64,000 nt of DNA, taken from Hibiscus mutabilis (Eukaryota > Streptophyta > Magnoliopsida > Malvales > Malvaceae). The stretch is taken from assembly GCA_019671005.1 (NCBI GenBank), contig CM033721.1, positions 53,946,364 to 54,010,363 on the forward strand. Direction: 5' to 3'. This document shows positions 33,749 through 44,583 of this stretch, piece by piece. Each line of letters begins with the position of its first letter. Position 1 is the stretch's first letter. The notes below the pieces were generated by a model. That model made no database searches, had not been told where the DNA came from, and saw nothing but the letters and a program-made list of their open reading frames with translations. The position numbers were made by a program, and so were the translations under genes.

Positions 33749-35177
33749 TTTTGCGTGGTGTGATGTACTATATATGATACCCAAACGGTGCAAGTATGCA
33801 CATCGAACAAGTAATAATAGTGATGAGTAAGATCGTCTCCACATGATTGGAAGGAATTCAAGTCAGGTTTAAACACTAAAAACAAAGATTGAATATTAAA
33901 TGAAAGATTTGATATGAGCAATTAACAAAAATGTTGTAGTAAAAACTATATTAAAAACTAAAGCAATACGATAAGACTTCAAACATCCTCACAAGTGTGG
34001 AAACTCTCAAATGGGATGACAGGTTGGGTTTATCAAGGAATCCTATGCTTAGTTCACATGAACGATTAGCACTTTCCAGCTTATAAGTTGCTCAACAGAG
34101 CTTACGCATGTGTTTCTAAGCTATCTCTAGCAAGAAACTGACAATAAGAATGCTACAGCAATACCTCTCAGCGTGAACCCTAGCAAGCTACTATCCTTGA
34201 AGTTCTACTTCTTTTAGTCGTTGAAGCCTTATCCTTATCTCTAAGGTGAGTTAGGGTTTTTCCTCTCATAATCGAACCCCATTGTCCACGTACATCTAAG
34301 CTTAACTCTCTCGACCATTAAGCATCAAACAAAGGTAAAGGCTAACTCTCGAAAGCTCTTACAAACCTAAGGCAATGAAACAATGAACAAAGCAAATATA
34401 GAATTGGAAAATGCTAAAACATTCATTCAAACAAGGAAAATAATCATCCACAATAAACTCAAGCCACTTAAAGTTAGTTCACGGCGGGGCAAATATCATC
34501 CAAATTCATCCGTTTAATACAACCCATTTCAAAAAAGTATGGAAATGTAAAGAGCAACTAAGAGTAAAGGAAAACTCCTAAGCCGCTGTAGACTACCGTG
34601 AACCGTCCCAACCTGGTGCTTCTCTCAAAGGCCAGCAAGATCTTTCGTTGGAGCATCGACAATGGATGACACCAAAATGAAAGAGAAGAAGGGCAACCGC
34701 CTTTGGCTTATCTCTTTCTTATCTCATAAAGCACTTTTATTTTTTAGCTCCCCTCTTAAATGTGAGTGTCTTAACCTTTTTATAATGGGGGCTCCTATGG
34801 TTTTGTGCCCTAGATTCTTTGTGTGCCCAAGGGAATATTCCCTTCACATGTGTGGCACAGCTGGCTGGTGAGAGGTTTACATGTGGGCTGCAAAATATCA
34901 TCTTTCTTTGTCTTTTGTATGCCTAGAAATGCCGTCCAAAATGTCGTAACATATTTTTCATGCCCAGCAATGCTCCTTAACTCACCTGCACATCACCACA
35001 CCAAACAAACCTTTCCCAAAGCAGCACCAATTTCACAAATATATAACAACAACCAAGCAAACACCACTATATGAAACTATATGAACTAAATGCAACTATA
35101 TGCAATGAAATGAAATTGAAACCAAACAATAAACTAAGCAAAAATGCATGAAATGTATCCTTTTTACAAGTTTAACA
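33749..35177 (-). repeat. 5' LTR of element 2
   Basis: 1429 bp, homologous throughout to the LTRs at 36275-37699 and 46413-47867. The plus-strand left end is TTTGCGTGGTG (TG mutated); the right end GTTTAACA corresponds to an LTR start TGTTAAAC. It contains a degenerate TATA region near 34778-34785. No genes. Confidence 0.85.
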
Positions 35178-35994
35178 GGGTTGGTGTCCCCGAGGTTGTG
35201 ATTGAACCCGGTTGTGAGTGTACCGCTATTGTGAACATACTGTAATTCCAGTTGAGATGTCTTGAAGTGTTGAGAGAACACTTGTTGAATCCATGTATCT
35301 GATGTAATATTTTTGAAAGTGGAACTTGGTTTATTATCACTTGGAAGCCAATATAATTGTTAATGTATCATGTGATGGATGTTGATGTATAATGTGGGTT
35401 TATACATGTTTACTCTTTAAGATTTGCATATGGATTGTTATGCATGGAAAAGCTTAAATTGAGGGTTAGCAATGGGATTTGTTGTTGATCTATGATACAT
35501 GTTGCATATAGTTTAATATGTTGGTTTCTGAAAGTGTTAAGTGCATGGTTTTCAAGGCATGATGTTTTAAATGATGATTGAAATGGTGATTTCAATGTGG
35601 TTTTAGAAAATGGTGTAAAAAAGAAGTGATGGTGTGTAGTTTGAGCACTCCTCACTAAGCCTTGTGTGCTTACGCTCCTTGTTGTCCATCAATGCAGAGA
35701 ATTAAAGGTTACGAGGTAGCGTGTGTGCAAAGGATTACCAAGGATTTCGGGATTTGAAAGTATGATTTTCGAATTAGACTTGTAGTAGTAAAGACAATGG
35801 GGTTCATTGTTGGTTTGTGTGGCGTTTTGATAAACTCCCTATTTTAGCATGCTTGCTATGTTGTTTTTGGGTTGTAAATGGCCTTTAATGCTTGGTATTG
35901 CTTTAAATTTACAGTTCATGCTTTGAATGACATGGTTTTAGGATGCATGCCTCTAGTTAGTCATTGTAGCATAAAGTCATGTTATGATGATGAT
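35178..35994. other. Unassigned non-coding DNA
   Basis: About 800 bp between the element 2 LTR and the first family T LTR. A CACTAAGCCTTGTGTGCTTA segment near 35655 resembles chromoviral LTR DNA, but no ends or genes can be assigned. Confidence 0.45.
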
Positions 35995-36274
35995 TGTCAC
36001 ACCTCGAAAACTGGTTTAGTCAGGATTAGGTTTTAGTGATCAGAAATTTTGTACCGATTATGCCCGAATGATGTAATTGTTTGATCCTTGTAATCAATTT
36101 CGATGTAATAGAAGTTATTTTGGCTTAATTGAAATTGTGGGACCTTTTTGTAAGGAATAAGAATTAAGGCTTTCATTGAAAATGCTAAAAAGTTGGATTT
36201 AAGCTAGGCGTATCGGTACAGTAGGACCTGTATCGATACGGCCCAACTGTTTCCAACTAACTTACCAAACCTAG
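35995..36274 (+). repeat. Family T LTR1, 5' segment
   Basis: Begins TGTCACACCTCGAAAAC and matches 53909-54180. It stops at the element 3 insertion and resumes at 47868. It contains the palindrome GTATCGATAC at 36230-36239. Confidence 0.88.
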
Positions 36275-37699
36275 TGTTGCGTGGTGTGATGTACTATAAA
36301 TTATACGCAAATAGTGCAAGTATACACATCGAACGAGTAGTAAAGTGATGAGTGAGTATCGTCTCCGCATGGACTGGAGGCCAATTTAGCTTATCTTAAC
36401 ACACAAAACACAAACTAAAAGTAAATGCGGTAGCAATAGGCAATAGGTTCAAAAGTGATATAGCAAACAACTGTAATGAAAACTGAGCTGAAATAAAGCT
36501 ACTTTGAACGTCCTCTCAAGTGTATGAAACTCTCTAATGGAATGACAGGCTAGGCTTGCTACGGATCTCTATGTCTAAGCTTCAAGAATGTCTCAAACTA
36601 CCTTGCCCACAACACGCTCGGCAGAGCTTACCAATATGTCTCTACACTATCTCTAGCAAGGAACCTGATAGGAAGAATGTTCTGGCAATACCTCTCAGCG
36701 TAAACCCTAACATACAACTATCTTTTAAGTTCTACTCTTTTAGTCGTTGAAACACTATCCTTATCTCTAAGCTGAGTTAGGGAAAAACCTCTCAACATCA
36801 AACCTCATTGTCCACGTAGATCTAAGCCTAACTCTCTCGAATATTAAGCTATCAAACTCTTAGGCAAAGGCTAACTCTCGAAAGGTCTTACAAGCTCAAG
36901 GCATAAAAGAACAATGGACAAAGCATGAAAGGAACAAGAAAGCAGCGAAACATTCATTCAAACTGGAAATAATAAAACCATAACAAGCTCAAGCCACTTA
37001 AAATCAGTTCATGGCTGGGCAAATATCATCCATAATCATACGTGCAAAACAACCCATCCAAATAGTAGGAAATGAGACAGCAAAAGCAACTAAAGGAAAG
37101 GAAAAACTCCAAAGCCGCCTTGGACTGCCGTGAACCACTCTAAGCACGCTGCTTCTCTCAAAGGCCAACAAGAACACCCATTGGAGCTTCAACAATAGAG
37201 GACACCATGATGGAGAAGACGAACAAAGGCAGCCGCCTTTTTCTCTCTTTCTTAGCTCACTCAATATCTTTTTTCTCATCTTCCTTTAATGCGGGTGTTC
37301 TTTTCTTTATATAGTGGAGGATCCTAGGGTTTTGTGCCCTTAATTACAAGGGAATATTCCCTTCACATGTGGGGGCACAACTAGCTAGTGGAATCACGTG
37401 TGGGGGCAGCAAAATACCTTCAGTTTTTTATCCTCTAGTGTGCCCAGAAATGCTATCCAAAATGCTATGGCATTTTCCCTACCTTGCTCGTCTTTTCCCT
37501 GCACATCACCACACCAACCAAAACCTTCCCAAGCAGCACCATTTTTGCAAATAAACAAAGAAAACAAAACCAACAACACCAAATGCAACTACATGAACTA
37601 AATGCATCTATATGCCATGAAATGAGATGAAATGGGCTTGATTTCATGCAATAACTTAAGTAAAAAGGCATGAAATGTTAACCTTTTGCAAGGTTAACA
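36275..37699 (-). repeat. 3' LTR of element 3
   Basis: Plus-strand left end TGTTGCGTGG, right end GGTTAACA (1425 bp). TATA-like CTTTATATA (TATATAAAG on the minus strand) at 37305-37313. Confidence 0.9.
37305..37313 (-). promoter_or_regulatory. TATA box in element 3 3' LTR
   Basis: Minus-strand TATATAAAG, conserved at 47473-47481 in the 5' LTR. Confidence 0.6.
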
Positions 37700-37714
37700 C
37701 ACCCCCAAACTTAA
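37700..37714 (-). promoter_or_regulatory. Terminal polypurine tract of element 3
   Basis: Minus-strand TTAAGTTTGGGGGTG directly upstream of the LTR start TGTTAACC. It is preceded by a TTGAGGGCAAGCAATG context like that of element 1. Confidence 0.82.
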
Positions 37715-38817
37715 GACATTGCTTGCCCTCAAGCAATGAATAGTAACAAACAAAAGAATGTTACAACATTTAATCAACTCAAGACAATGCTATGGCAAAA
37801 TTTCAGTCCTCAGAAAATAAAGCCTTCAACATGCTAGACAGTTTTGAGATTTTAAGAACTTCCCCTTAGGTCAAGACCCTTCGAGTGCGAGTGTCAGCGA
37901 CTACATCCTCCCTATTCTTAACACAGTTAAAAGATCATTGGTTAGGTTCTCAAGCATGCCCTAGCTTTTCTTAATTAATTTAAGCAAAAGATACTCCCAT
38001 TTTTAGCTTCATTCTCTTTTTTTAGAATTGCTACGAGGGGAGTCAACTCATCACAACTACCTTCCTAGACTTGAAAATGAAGTGGAGCAAACACCCTATT
38101 ACCTAGCCTATTTAGCACAGTCATCCCGTGACTACTTTCATTCACTCATATGTTGTTGCCATTTATTAAGAAGGGGTTTTCCAGGCAATGCAGCACATAG
38201 AGGAGTGTCCCTCTACAGTTATGCCAACGCATTTATTCAAGATTCAACACAAAAGAAAAGGGAGCTAATTAAGCCTTTATGCTTTCATTTATCATTCAAG
38301 TTCATTTTGCATATTTAAACTAAAGCATACGAGAATTCATTCACCAAAAATCATCTAATAGTTTTAAACTTAGAGAGCATACCATCATGTAACACTCACA
38401 TCATGAAGCATCAAACCCTAAAGATGGTTCTACCAATCTCAGCAGTCACATGTATTCAATCAATTTACAGTCATAAGATTCAAATACTCATCATCGGACA
38501 TCATTAACTTATTCATAAAACTGTCTTTAAACTAGCTAAATGCCATACCAAAATTCTATTTATCACCAAATACTAATGCATATGACTAGCTATGAACACC
38601 AACACCCCCAAACTTGAAGGATGTAGTGTCCTCAATGCATGAAAATTAAATAAAACTAAACTAAATGAAAATGCAAGTTACCTCCTACAAATCTATTTCG
38701 GTGTGCTGGGTTTGACTCCTTGGTGCTTGATTTTATTTCTTCTTTTTTCAAAACTGTGATGGGCTCGACATGTACATCTTGGTGGGTTGGTTGGTCAATT
38801 GGTTCCTCCTGGGCTGA
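37715..38817 (-). other. Element 3 3' leader, no gene
   Basis: AT-rich DNA between the extra ORF and the terminal PPT, with an internal PPT-like tract at 38602-38618. The plus-strand open frame at 38028-38318 has no recognisable product. Confidence 0.65.
38602..38618 (-). promoter_or_regulatory. Internal PPT-like site of element 3
   Basis: Minus-strand TTCAAGTTTGGGGGTGT following GCATTGAGGACAC, about 900 bp upstream of the terminal PPT. Its position and context parallel 2654-2668 in element 1. Confidence 0.5.
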
Positions 38818-40236
38818 CTAGTTCTCATCATCATCTTCATTGGGGGTACTCCATACACGACCAGCCGTACGTTTGAGATGACTCCTTATCTTTGTTGTAG
38901 CATCAGGAGTCAGGGCAGGTGTAGGTGCTGCAGATTTATTAGCCATCTCCTCTTCCCTATTGTCAATATCGACAGGGTCATCGAGAGGAGGTTCCGGTGG
39001 TGCTGGGGTACTGAGGAGAGCTTTTCCTTTTTTTTGCCTCACTGTCCGAGGACTTTGTCTGACGGTGGTAGTGGTTGTTGTTTCTAGAGAAGGTGTTGGA
39101 GTTGAGATGGGTCTCTTCGCAGAACAGGTGGTGGGCGTTTTATTGCGGTTGCCTTCAGAGATGGTGTAGCTTGTTTGGCTAGCTGGTCTTTCTTAGGCAT
39201 AAATAGGTCTTTGGGGAAGGGTGGGAAGTCACTCTCAATGTGCTGGAGCATCTCCTTGAAGTAAGAGTTAATGGCCGCATCCCTTGTCTTGACATACTTG
39301 AAATAAGTTTTCAAGTTTCCCTTCATCTCGTCCATCTCCTCTTGCATGTGCTTAGTAGAGGCAACGAGGGTTGCAATTCTTGCTGCAACAATGGTTCTGG
39401 CCCCCTTCCAACGTTTCCACTGGAGCATCCTCATCAAATCCTTTTAGTCTATGGATTTGGTCTGGGGTTAATGCGCCCTTGCCCTTCTCGATCTCATCCT
39501 CTTAAGGGTCTTCAAAGACTTGCTTTTTGTCATCTATTGAGGATAGGGATGATGAGAGGGCTCGACTTTCTCTTTAAGTAGGAGTAGACTTCCTCAACAA
39601 TCAGTTTACCCATATCAATTTGTCGTCCATTGAGGATAGAGTGTAGCAATAGTAACCTGGTGATGTGCACTGTGGCAGTATGGGAGGTGGGCATTAGGGG
39701 AGTCCTCAGGTAATGGTTCCATACTTAGCTTTAGGTTTGAGGCGTCCTCTGTCAACAGCCCTGTTTGTGGGGTCCAATTCAGTATAAAAAAAGCATAGAT
39801 CTTTCAAGACCTCTTTGTATGTATGCGCGTCTGCGGAGTCGACAAAGGAAGTGTGATGGTCCATGATGTTCTTTAACCCATAGAACTTGTTGATTGCTCT
39901 AGTAGTAAATTTAATTTGTTCCCCTCGCACATAAACGACAAATTGGGTGGGACTCGTCAAGTGGGCGTAGAACTTCCTAACCAAGGAGACGGAGATGCCG
40001 CTAGGGTGTTGGACAAAGGTCCCCCAATTGTGCTCAACGATGACATCCAGGACTTCCATGTCGAAGCCTCCTTCCCCTTCCAATGGAACTTCCCGACCTT
40101 GCTCTGGGTAGACCTTGTGTTCTTTGATCTGTTGGAATCTTTCGTTGGCTCCTTCGTCGAAGAACTTTTTGATTTCAACGGTTTGCTGGGTTTAGGCACT
40201 ACTAGAAGCGCCGGTGATGTTTTTGCAGCAAGCCAT
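38818..40236 (-). pseudogene. Extra 3' ORF resembling the plant transposon-protein (PTP) domain
   Basis: A gene in the position 3' of pol where Athila elements carry an extra, sometimes env-like, ORF. An ATG at 40236 (MACCKNITGASSSA) meets a stop after 14 residues, and the same frame continues (VEIKKFFDEGANERFQQ, then GGFDMEVLDVIVEHNW). A conserved block follows: VSLVRKFYAHL, FVVYVRGEQIKFTTRAIN, KFYGLKN (near 39880-40010), then TSHTATVHITRLLLLHSILN (near 39640). This matches my recollection of the 'putative plant transposon protein' domain. The tail is coiled, basic, then Pro-rich, ending DDDEN at 38818. At least three lesions. I see no signal peptide or membrane segment, so an envelope role is unsupported. 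Function unknown. Confidence 0.72.
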
Positions 40237-40841
40237 GGTTGCGATGTGAGGGTAGTGATTTATGAAACTCTTAAGGTTTTTGGGGGAAGTTGGAACAAGT
40301 TTGGTAGAGAAAATGAAGAAGTAGAGTTTAAGGGAATAAAAGAAAAAGAGGAGAGTTATGGGATTGAAAGTTTAAAGAATGGTAACTAACTCAAGTTATA
40401 GGAGAGAAATGGGTGTTGATGGAGGTTACGACTTATGGGGAAGATAAACGATATGACAAGGATTTAATGAAAATCAAAAAGTAAGAGAGATGGTATGCTG
40501 GAGGTAATGATGAGTTAGGGTTTTTCTGTCGCTCCCTTTTTGCATGTTAAAGCTGCCCCCCAGAACATAGGAAAAGCTTGGCTTTATAACTTCTCTTATG
40601 TGGAAAAAAGACAAAGCCCGTCTTAAATTAAAGCTGCACCAAACCTGCAAGAAACCCTAGCCTGCCGCCTGCAACCATGGAGGCAGAGCTAACAAAACAT
40701 AGTAAAGAAAACACAAAGGCATAAGACAAAATAAAAAATAAAAAATACTAAGCAACAAAGAGTTAAAAACAATAATAAATTTATTTATGAACATTACAAA
40801 CAAAAAAAAATACTATAGAAAAGAGAAGAGGGTGCAAACTC
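40237..40841 (-). other. Spacer between pol and extra ORF of element 3
   Basis: About 600 bp of AT-rich DNA upstream of the extra ORF. The plus-strand frame reaching 40389 is an antisense shadow. No gene. Confidence 0.6.
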
Positions 40842-42009
40842 TTATGGATCGTTGAGAAGCATGGAGGATTTGTCTCGCATGATCAGGGCTCCATTATAGA
40901 CCTTCAATATTTGTCCATTTACCTTGAAGATAGTGTCATCATACAACTTCTTGATGTCCACGACACCATGAGGGTAGACCTTGTGCACTAGAAAAGCACC
41001 TGACCATCGCAATTTAGGCTTGCCTGGGAAGAGCCTAAGACGAGAGTTGTAAAGAAGGACTTGTTGGCCTTCCAAAAAATGTTGTGGCAAAATACATTTG
41101 TCATGCCACTTCTTAGTCTTATCCTTATAGAGACGTGCATTCTCATAAGCTTGGGTCCTAAATTCCCCCATTTCATTTAGCTCCAAAAGCCTTTTTCTCT
41201 TTAGCTAACTGGGCATCCATGTTAAGCTTCTTGATTTCCCAATAGGCCTTATGTTCGAGTTCAACATGAAGGTGACAAGCCTTGCCATAGACCAGCTTGA
41301 ATGGAGACATCCCCAAGGGTGTCTTGAAGGTTGTTCGATAAGCCCACAGTGCTTCATCGAGTCTTGGAGACCAATCTTTCCTCTTGGGGTTAACCACATT
41401 TTCTAAAATCTTCTTGATTTGTCGATTCGATATTTCAGCTTGGCCACTGGTCTGAGGATGGTATGCTGTAGCAATTTTATGCCGCACTCTATACCTTTGT
41501 AATGCTTTAGAAATGAGTTTGTTGTCAAAATGGGTACCTTCATCACTAATGATAGCTCTTGGGGCTCCAAATCTTGTAAACATGTTTTTGTGAAGGAACT
41601 TTAAGACAATCTTGGAGTCATTCTTTGGTGTATCTATTGCTTCGACCCATTTCGACACATAGTCAACAGCTAATAGGATGTAGATATCTCCGAAAGATGA
41701 TGGAAAGGGTCCTATGAAATTAATTCCCCATGCATCAAAGAGTTCCACCTCCAGGATACCTTGCAATGGCATTTCGTATCTACGAGATATATTCCCCGTC
41801 CTTTGGCATCTATCACATGCCTTACCGAATTTGTGTGCATCCTTGAAAAGTGTGGGCCAATAGAATCCTAATTGTAGGAACTTTGCAGCAGTCCTAGTTC
41901 CTCCGAAATGCCCTCCACACGAAGAAGAACGGTAATGAAATATGATCTTTTTTTGCTCCTCTTCGGGGACACATCTCCGAATTATTTGGTCTGCACATTT
42001 CTTGAACAA
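40842..42009 (-). pseudogene. Element 3 integrase
   Basis: A long open frame (42009-41173) followed by the C-terminus in a shifted frame (41186-40842). Zinc finger: HYRSSSCGGHFGG ... CDRCQ. Core: AWGINFIGPF (the first catalytic Asp, present in element 1 as WGIDFMGPF, is Asn), then IISDEGTHFDNK (second Asp) and QTSGQAEISNRQ (Glu). The C-terminal module is LRWSGAFLVHKVYPHGVV. No chromodomain. One frameshift near 41180 separates core from C-terminus. The Asp-to-Asn change predicts an inactive enzyme. Confidence 0.88.
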
Positions 42010-42021
42010 ATAAGGCTCGTC

Positions 42022-42840
42022 CTAAAAGTAGAATCGCACGTCATGCTTGAACTTCTTTGTGCCCTGGCTATTCAAATCATGAGGGAAAATACCACTAACA
42101 AGAAAGTTAACAATATCAGCATACCATGGAATTGTTGTAGCATATAATATTTTCTCATTAGGGAATTCCTCCTTAATATCTAAGTACTTATTGTTTTCAG
42201 CCTTATTTTCTATCCTAGAAAGATGGTCAACAACTTGATTTTCACAACCCTTTCTATCCTTAACCTCCAAATCAAACTCTTGCAAAAGAAGTATCCACCT
42301 AACAAGTCTAGGTTTAACATCTTTTTTAGTCACTAAGTACTTTATAGCAGAATGATCAGTGTGTACAATGACCTTAGTGCCTATCAAGTATGCTCTAAAC
42401 TTATCAAAGGCAAACACAATGGCTAGCAATTCTTTTTTAGTGGTTGTGTAATTTATTTGTGCATCAATCAAGGTATGGCTAGCATAATAAATAACATGGA
42501 AAAGTTTACCTAGACGTTGTCCAAGTGTTGCCCCTACTGCGTAGTCACTTTCTTCACATATCAACTCAAATGATTAGGTCCAATTTGGGGGAACAACTAT
42601 GGATGCTGAGATAAGCTTCTCCTTGAGTTCTTTAAATGCACTATAGTATTCTGCATCAAAGATGAAGGGTTGATTTTGCTTAAGCAAATTACACAATGGC
42701 TTGGAGATTTTCGAGAAGTCCTTAATGAACCTCCTATAAAAGCCAGCATGCCCCAAGAAACTCTGAATCCCCTTCACAGTGTTGGGTGGTGGTAGCTTCT
42801 CGATTACTTCAACCTTGGCCTTGTCCATTTCTATCCCTTG
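42022..42840 (-). pseudogene. Element 3 RT C-terminus and RNase H
   Basis: Minus strand: KVEVIEKLPPPNTVKGIQSFLGHAGFYRRFIKDFS (RT thumb, 42828-42720), then RNase H with CEESDYAVGATLGQ (the catalytic CDAS Asp is Glu), KKELLAIVFAFDKFRAYL, VHTDHSAIKYLVTKKDVKPRLVRWILLLQEF, and NQVVDHLSRIE. The linker then runs straight to YATTIPWYADIVNFL, without the Ala/Thr insert of element 1. Stop at 42573 and other lesions. Confidence 0.85.
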
Positions 42841-42932
42841 TTAAGAGATTTTGTGGCCTAGAATAGTCACTTCAGTCACCATGAAATGACATTTCTCCCA
42901 ATTGGGCACCAAGTCTGCTTCTTCACATCCTT

Positions 42933-43910
42933 TTAGACCTTGGCCAAGTTTCCTAAAAACAAGTCAAAAGTATCTCCAGAAATTGAAAACTCATCCATGA
43001 AGATCTCCAAAAATTCTTCAACCATACCAAAAAAGATGGCCAACATGCACCTTTGAAAAGTAGCTGGAGCATTGCAAAGCCCAAAGGGCATTCGTCGAAA
43101 TGCATAAGTACCGTAAAGGCAAGTGAAGGTTGTCTTCTCTTGATCTTCCAGTGCTATAGCAATTTGGTTGTAACCTGAATATCTGCCAAGGAAACAGTAG
43201 AAGGATTTGCTCGCCAATCGATCTAGCATTTGATCAACGAATGAGAGGGGAAAGTGATCCTTCTTGGTTGCCTTGTTGAGCTTCCGATAGTCCGTGCAAA
43301 TTCTCTACCCCGTAACAGTCCTTGTTTGTAAGAATTCATTATCCTCATTACTCACCACGGTCATGCCTCCCTTCTTTGGTACACATTGTACCAAGCTGAC
43401 CCATGAACTGCTAGATATTGGGTAGATAACTCCCACATCGAGCCATTTGATTATCTCCTTCATCACCACCTTATTTATGACTGGATTGAGCCTTGTTTGG
43501 GGTTCAACAGAATTATTGTGACAATCATCAAGCAAAATTATGTGCATACAAATAGTAGGGCTTATACTCTTCAAATCAGCCATAGTCCACCCTAGAGCTT
43601 TTTTATGTTGAGAAAGCATATTTATCAAGTTACATTCTTGCTTAGGGGTTAGACTAGAAGAGATTATCATAGGTAAAGTCTCATTACTACCCAAATAAGC
43701 ATATTTGAGATGCGAAGGTAATGGCTTTAGGTCTAGTGTGGGTGCATGCTCAAGTGAGGGTTTAGGAGGGACAGATTCATCAAAATTTAAAGGTTTGAAA
43801 TACGTACATGGTCTAGAAACGATCAAGCTTGACTGTTGCACCTCCGATGTTAATTCCTCAAGCTTTTCAGTGTCCTCCTCATTGAGTTTCACATAGTCCT
43901 TAATTTCCAT
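42933..43910 (-). pseudogene. Element 3 reverse transcriptase
   Basis: An open frame of 201 residues (43910-43305): linker, then NPVINKVVMKEIIKWLDVGVIYPISS, VQCVPKKGGMTVV. It breaks near 43305 and resumes CTDYRKLNKATKKDHFP and MLDRLASKSFYCFLGRYSGYNQIAI. There the first catalytic Asp (of D-x-YSG) is Gly. TFTCLYGTYAFRRMPFGLCNAPATFQRC is followed by EIFMDEFSI, where FMDD has become FMDE. Two of three catalytic acids are lost, so RT is dead. Next to it, element 2 keeps both. Confidence 0.88.
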
Positions 43911-43939
43911 AAAAAATTATTGCAGCATAATTCTGAAGC

Positions 43940-44583
43940 TTCCTCTTCTGTCATAGCATCTATGTGTTGACACTCCTTATATTCATCCACATATTTGAGG
44001 GTGTTAAAGAGATTTATGGTCACCCTCTAATCAGCGACTCGCATGGTAAACTCACCTTTTTCACAATCAATTAAGATTCGACCTGTTGCCAAGAAAGATT
44101 GCCCCAAGATAATTGGTGCTTTGTCATCTACTTCACAATCATGGATGAGGAAGTCAGTTGGGAAAAAAATTTGTCCACCTTAACCACAACATATTTTATC
44201 TTTCCTTGTGGTCAGGCATGAGATCTATCTGCTAGTTGGAAAATCACTGTGGTGGGTCTTGCATCTCCCATTCCAAGCTTCATAAAGACTAACTTGGGCT
44301 TTAGGTTGACACTAGACCCAAGGTCGCATAGAGTTTTCCCCTAGTAATTGTCTCATATAGAGCATGTAATGATAAAGCTACCTAGATCATTCTTTTTCGG
44401 TGGCAAATTGCTTAGCATCGACTAGCATTCTTTTGCTGTAGCAACACTCTCGTATTTCTCAACCTTCCTTTTCTTAGTGACAATATCCTTGAGAAACTTA
44501 GCATATGTAGGAATTTGGTCAATGACCTCCAGAAATGGGACATTGATATGCAGTTGGTCAGGAATATCTACAATTTTTTTGAA
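43940..44583 (-). pseudogene. Element 3 protease
   Basis: Minus strand: PTYAKFLKDIVTKKRKVEKYESV (near 44500), TLCDLGSSVNLKPKLVFMKLGMG (near 44300, Athila-type active site) and a degraded C-terminal half. At least four stops or frameshifts, against none in element 2's protease. Confidence 0.78.

Larger units (their letters stand above)
29253..35177 (-). mobile_element. Element 2: truncated Athila-like retrotransposon
   Basis: Minus-strand element with 5' LTR (33749-35177), PBS, gag, protease, RT, RNase H and the beginning of integrase, cut off at about 29253 within the integrase zinc finger. Its 3' LTR, PPT and the rest of integrase are missing. It is collinear with element 3 (for example protease DLGSSVNLIP, RNase H FELMCDASDY), so both belong to one family. 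Confidence 0.85.

Noticed and set aside
34662..35074. Open frames in the element 2 LTR with Cys-rich predicted products
   Set aside because: They lie within an LTR and are not preserved in the other two LTR copies (36275-37699, 46413-47867).
35178..35994. Possible separate LTR element
   Set aside because: No TG...CA pair, PBS, PPT or coding motif could be found, so it is left as unassigned DNA.
38028..38318. Plus-strand 96-residue frame in the element 3 leader
   Set aside because: No motif, opposite strand to the element, between two PPT-like sites.
39916..40389. 157-residue plus-strand open frame
   Set aside because: Antisense to the extra ORF of element 3, whose minus-strand frame shows conserved motifs.
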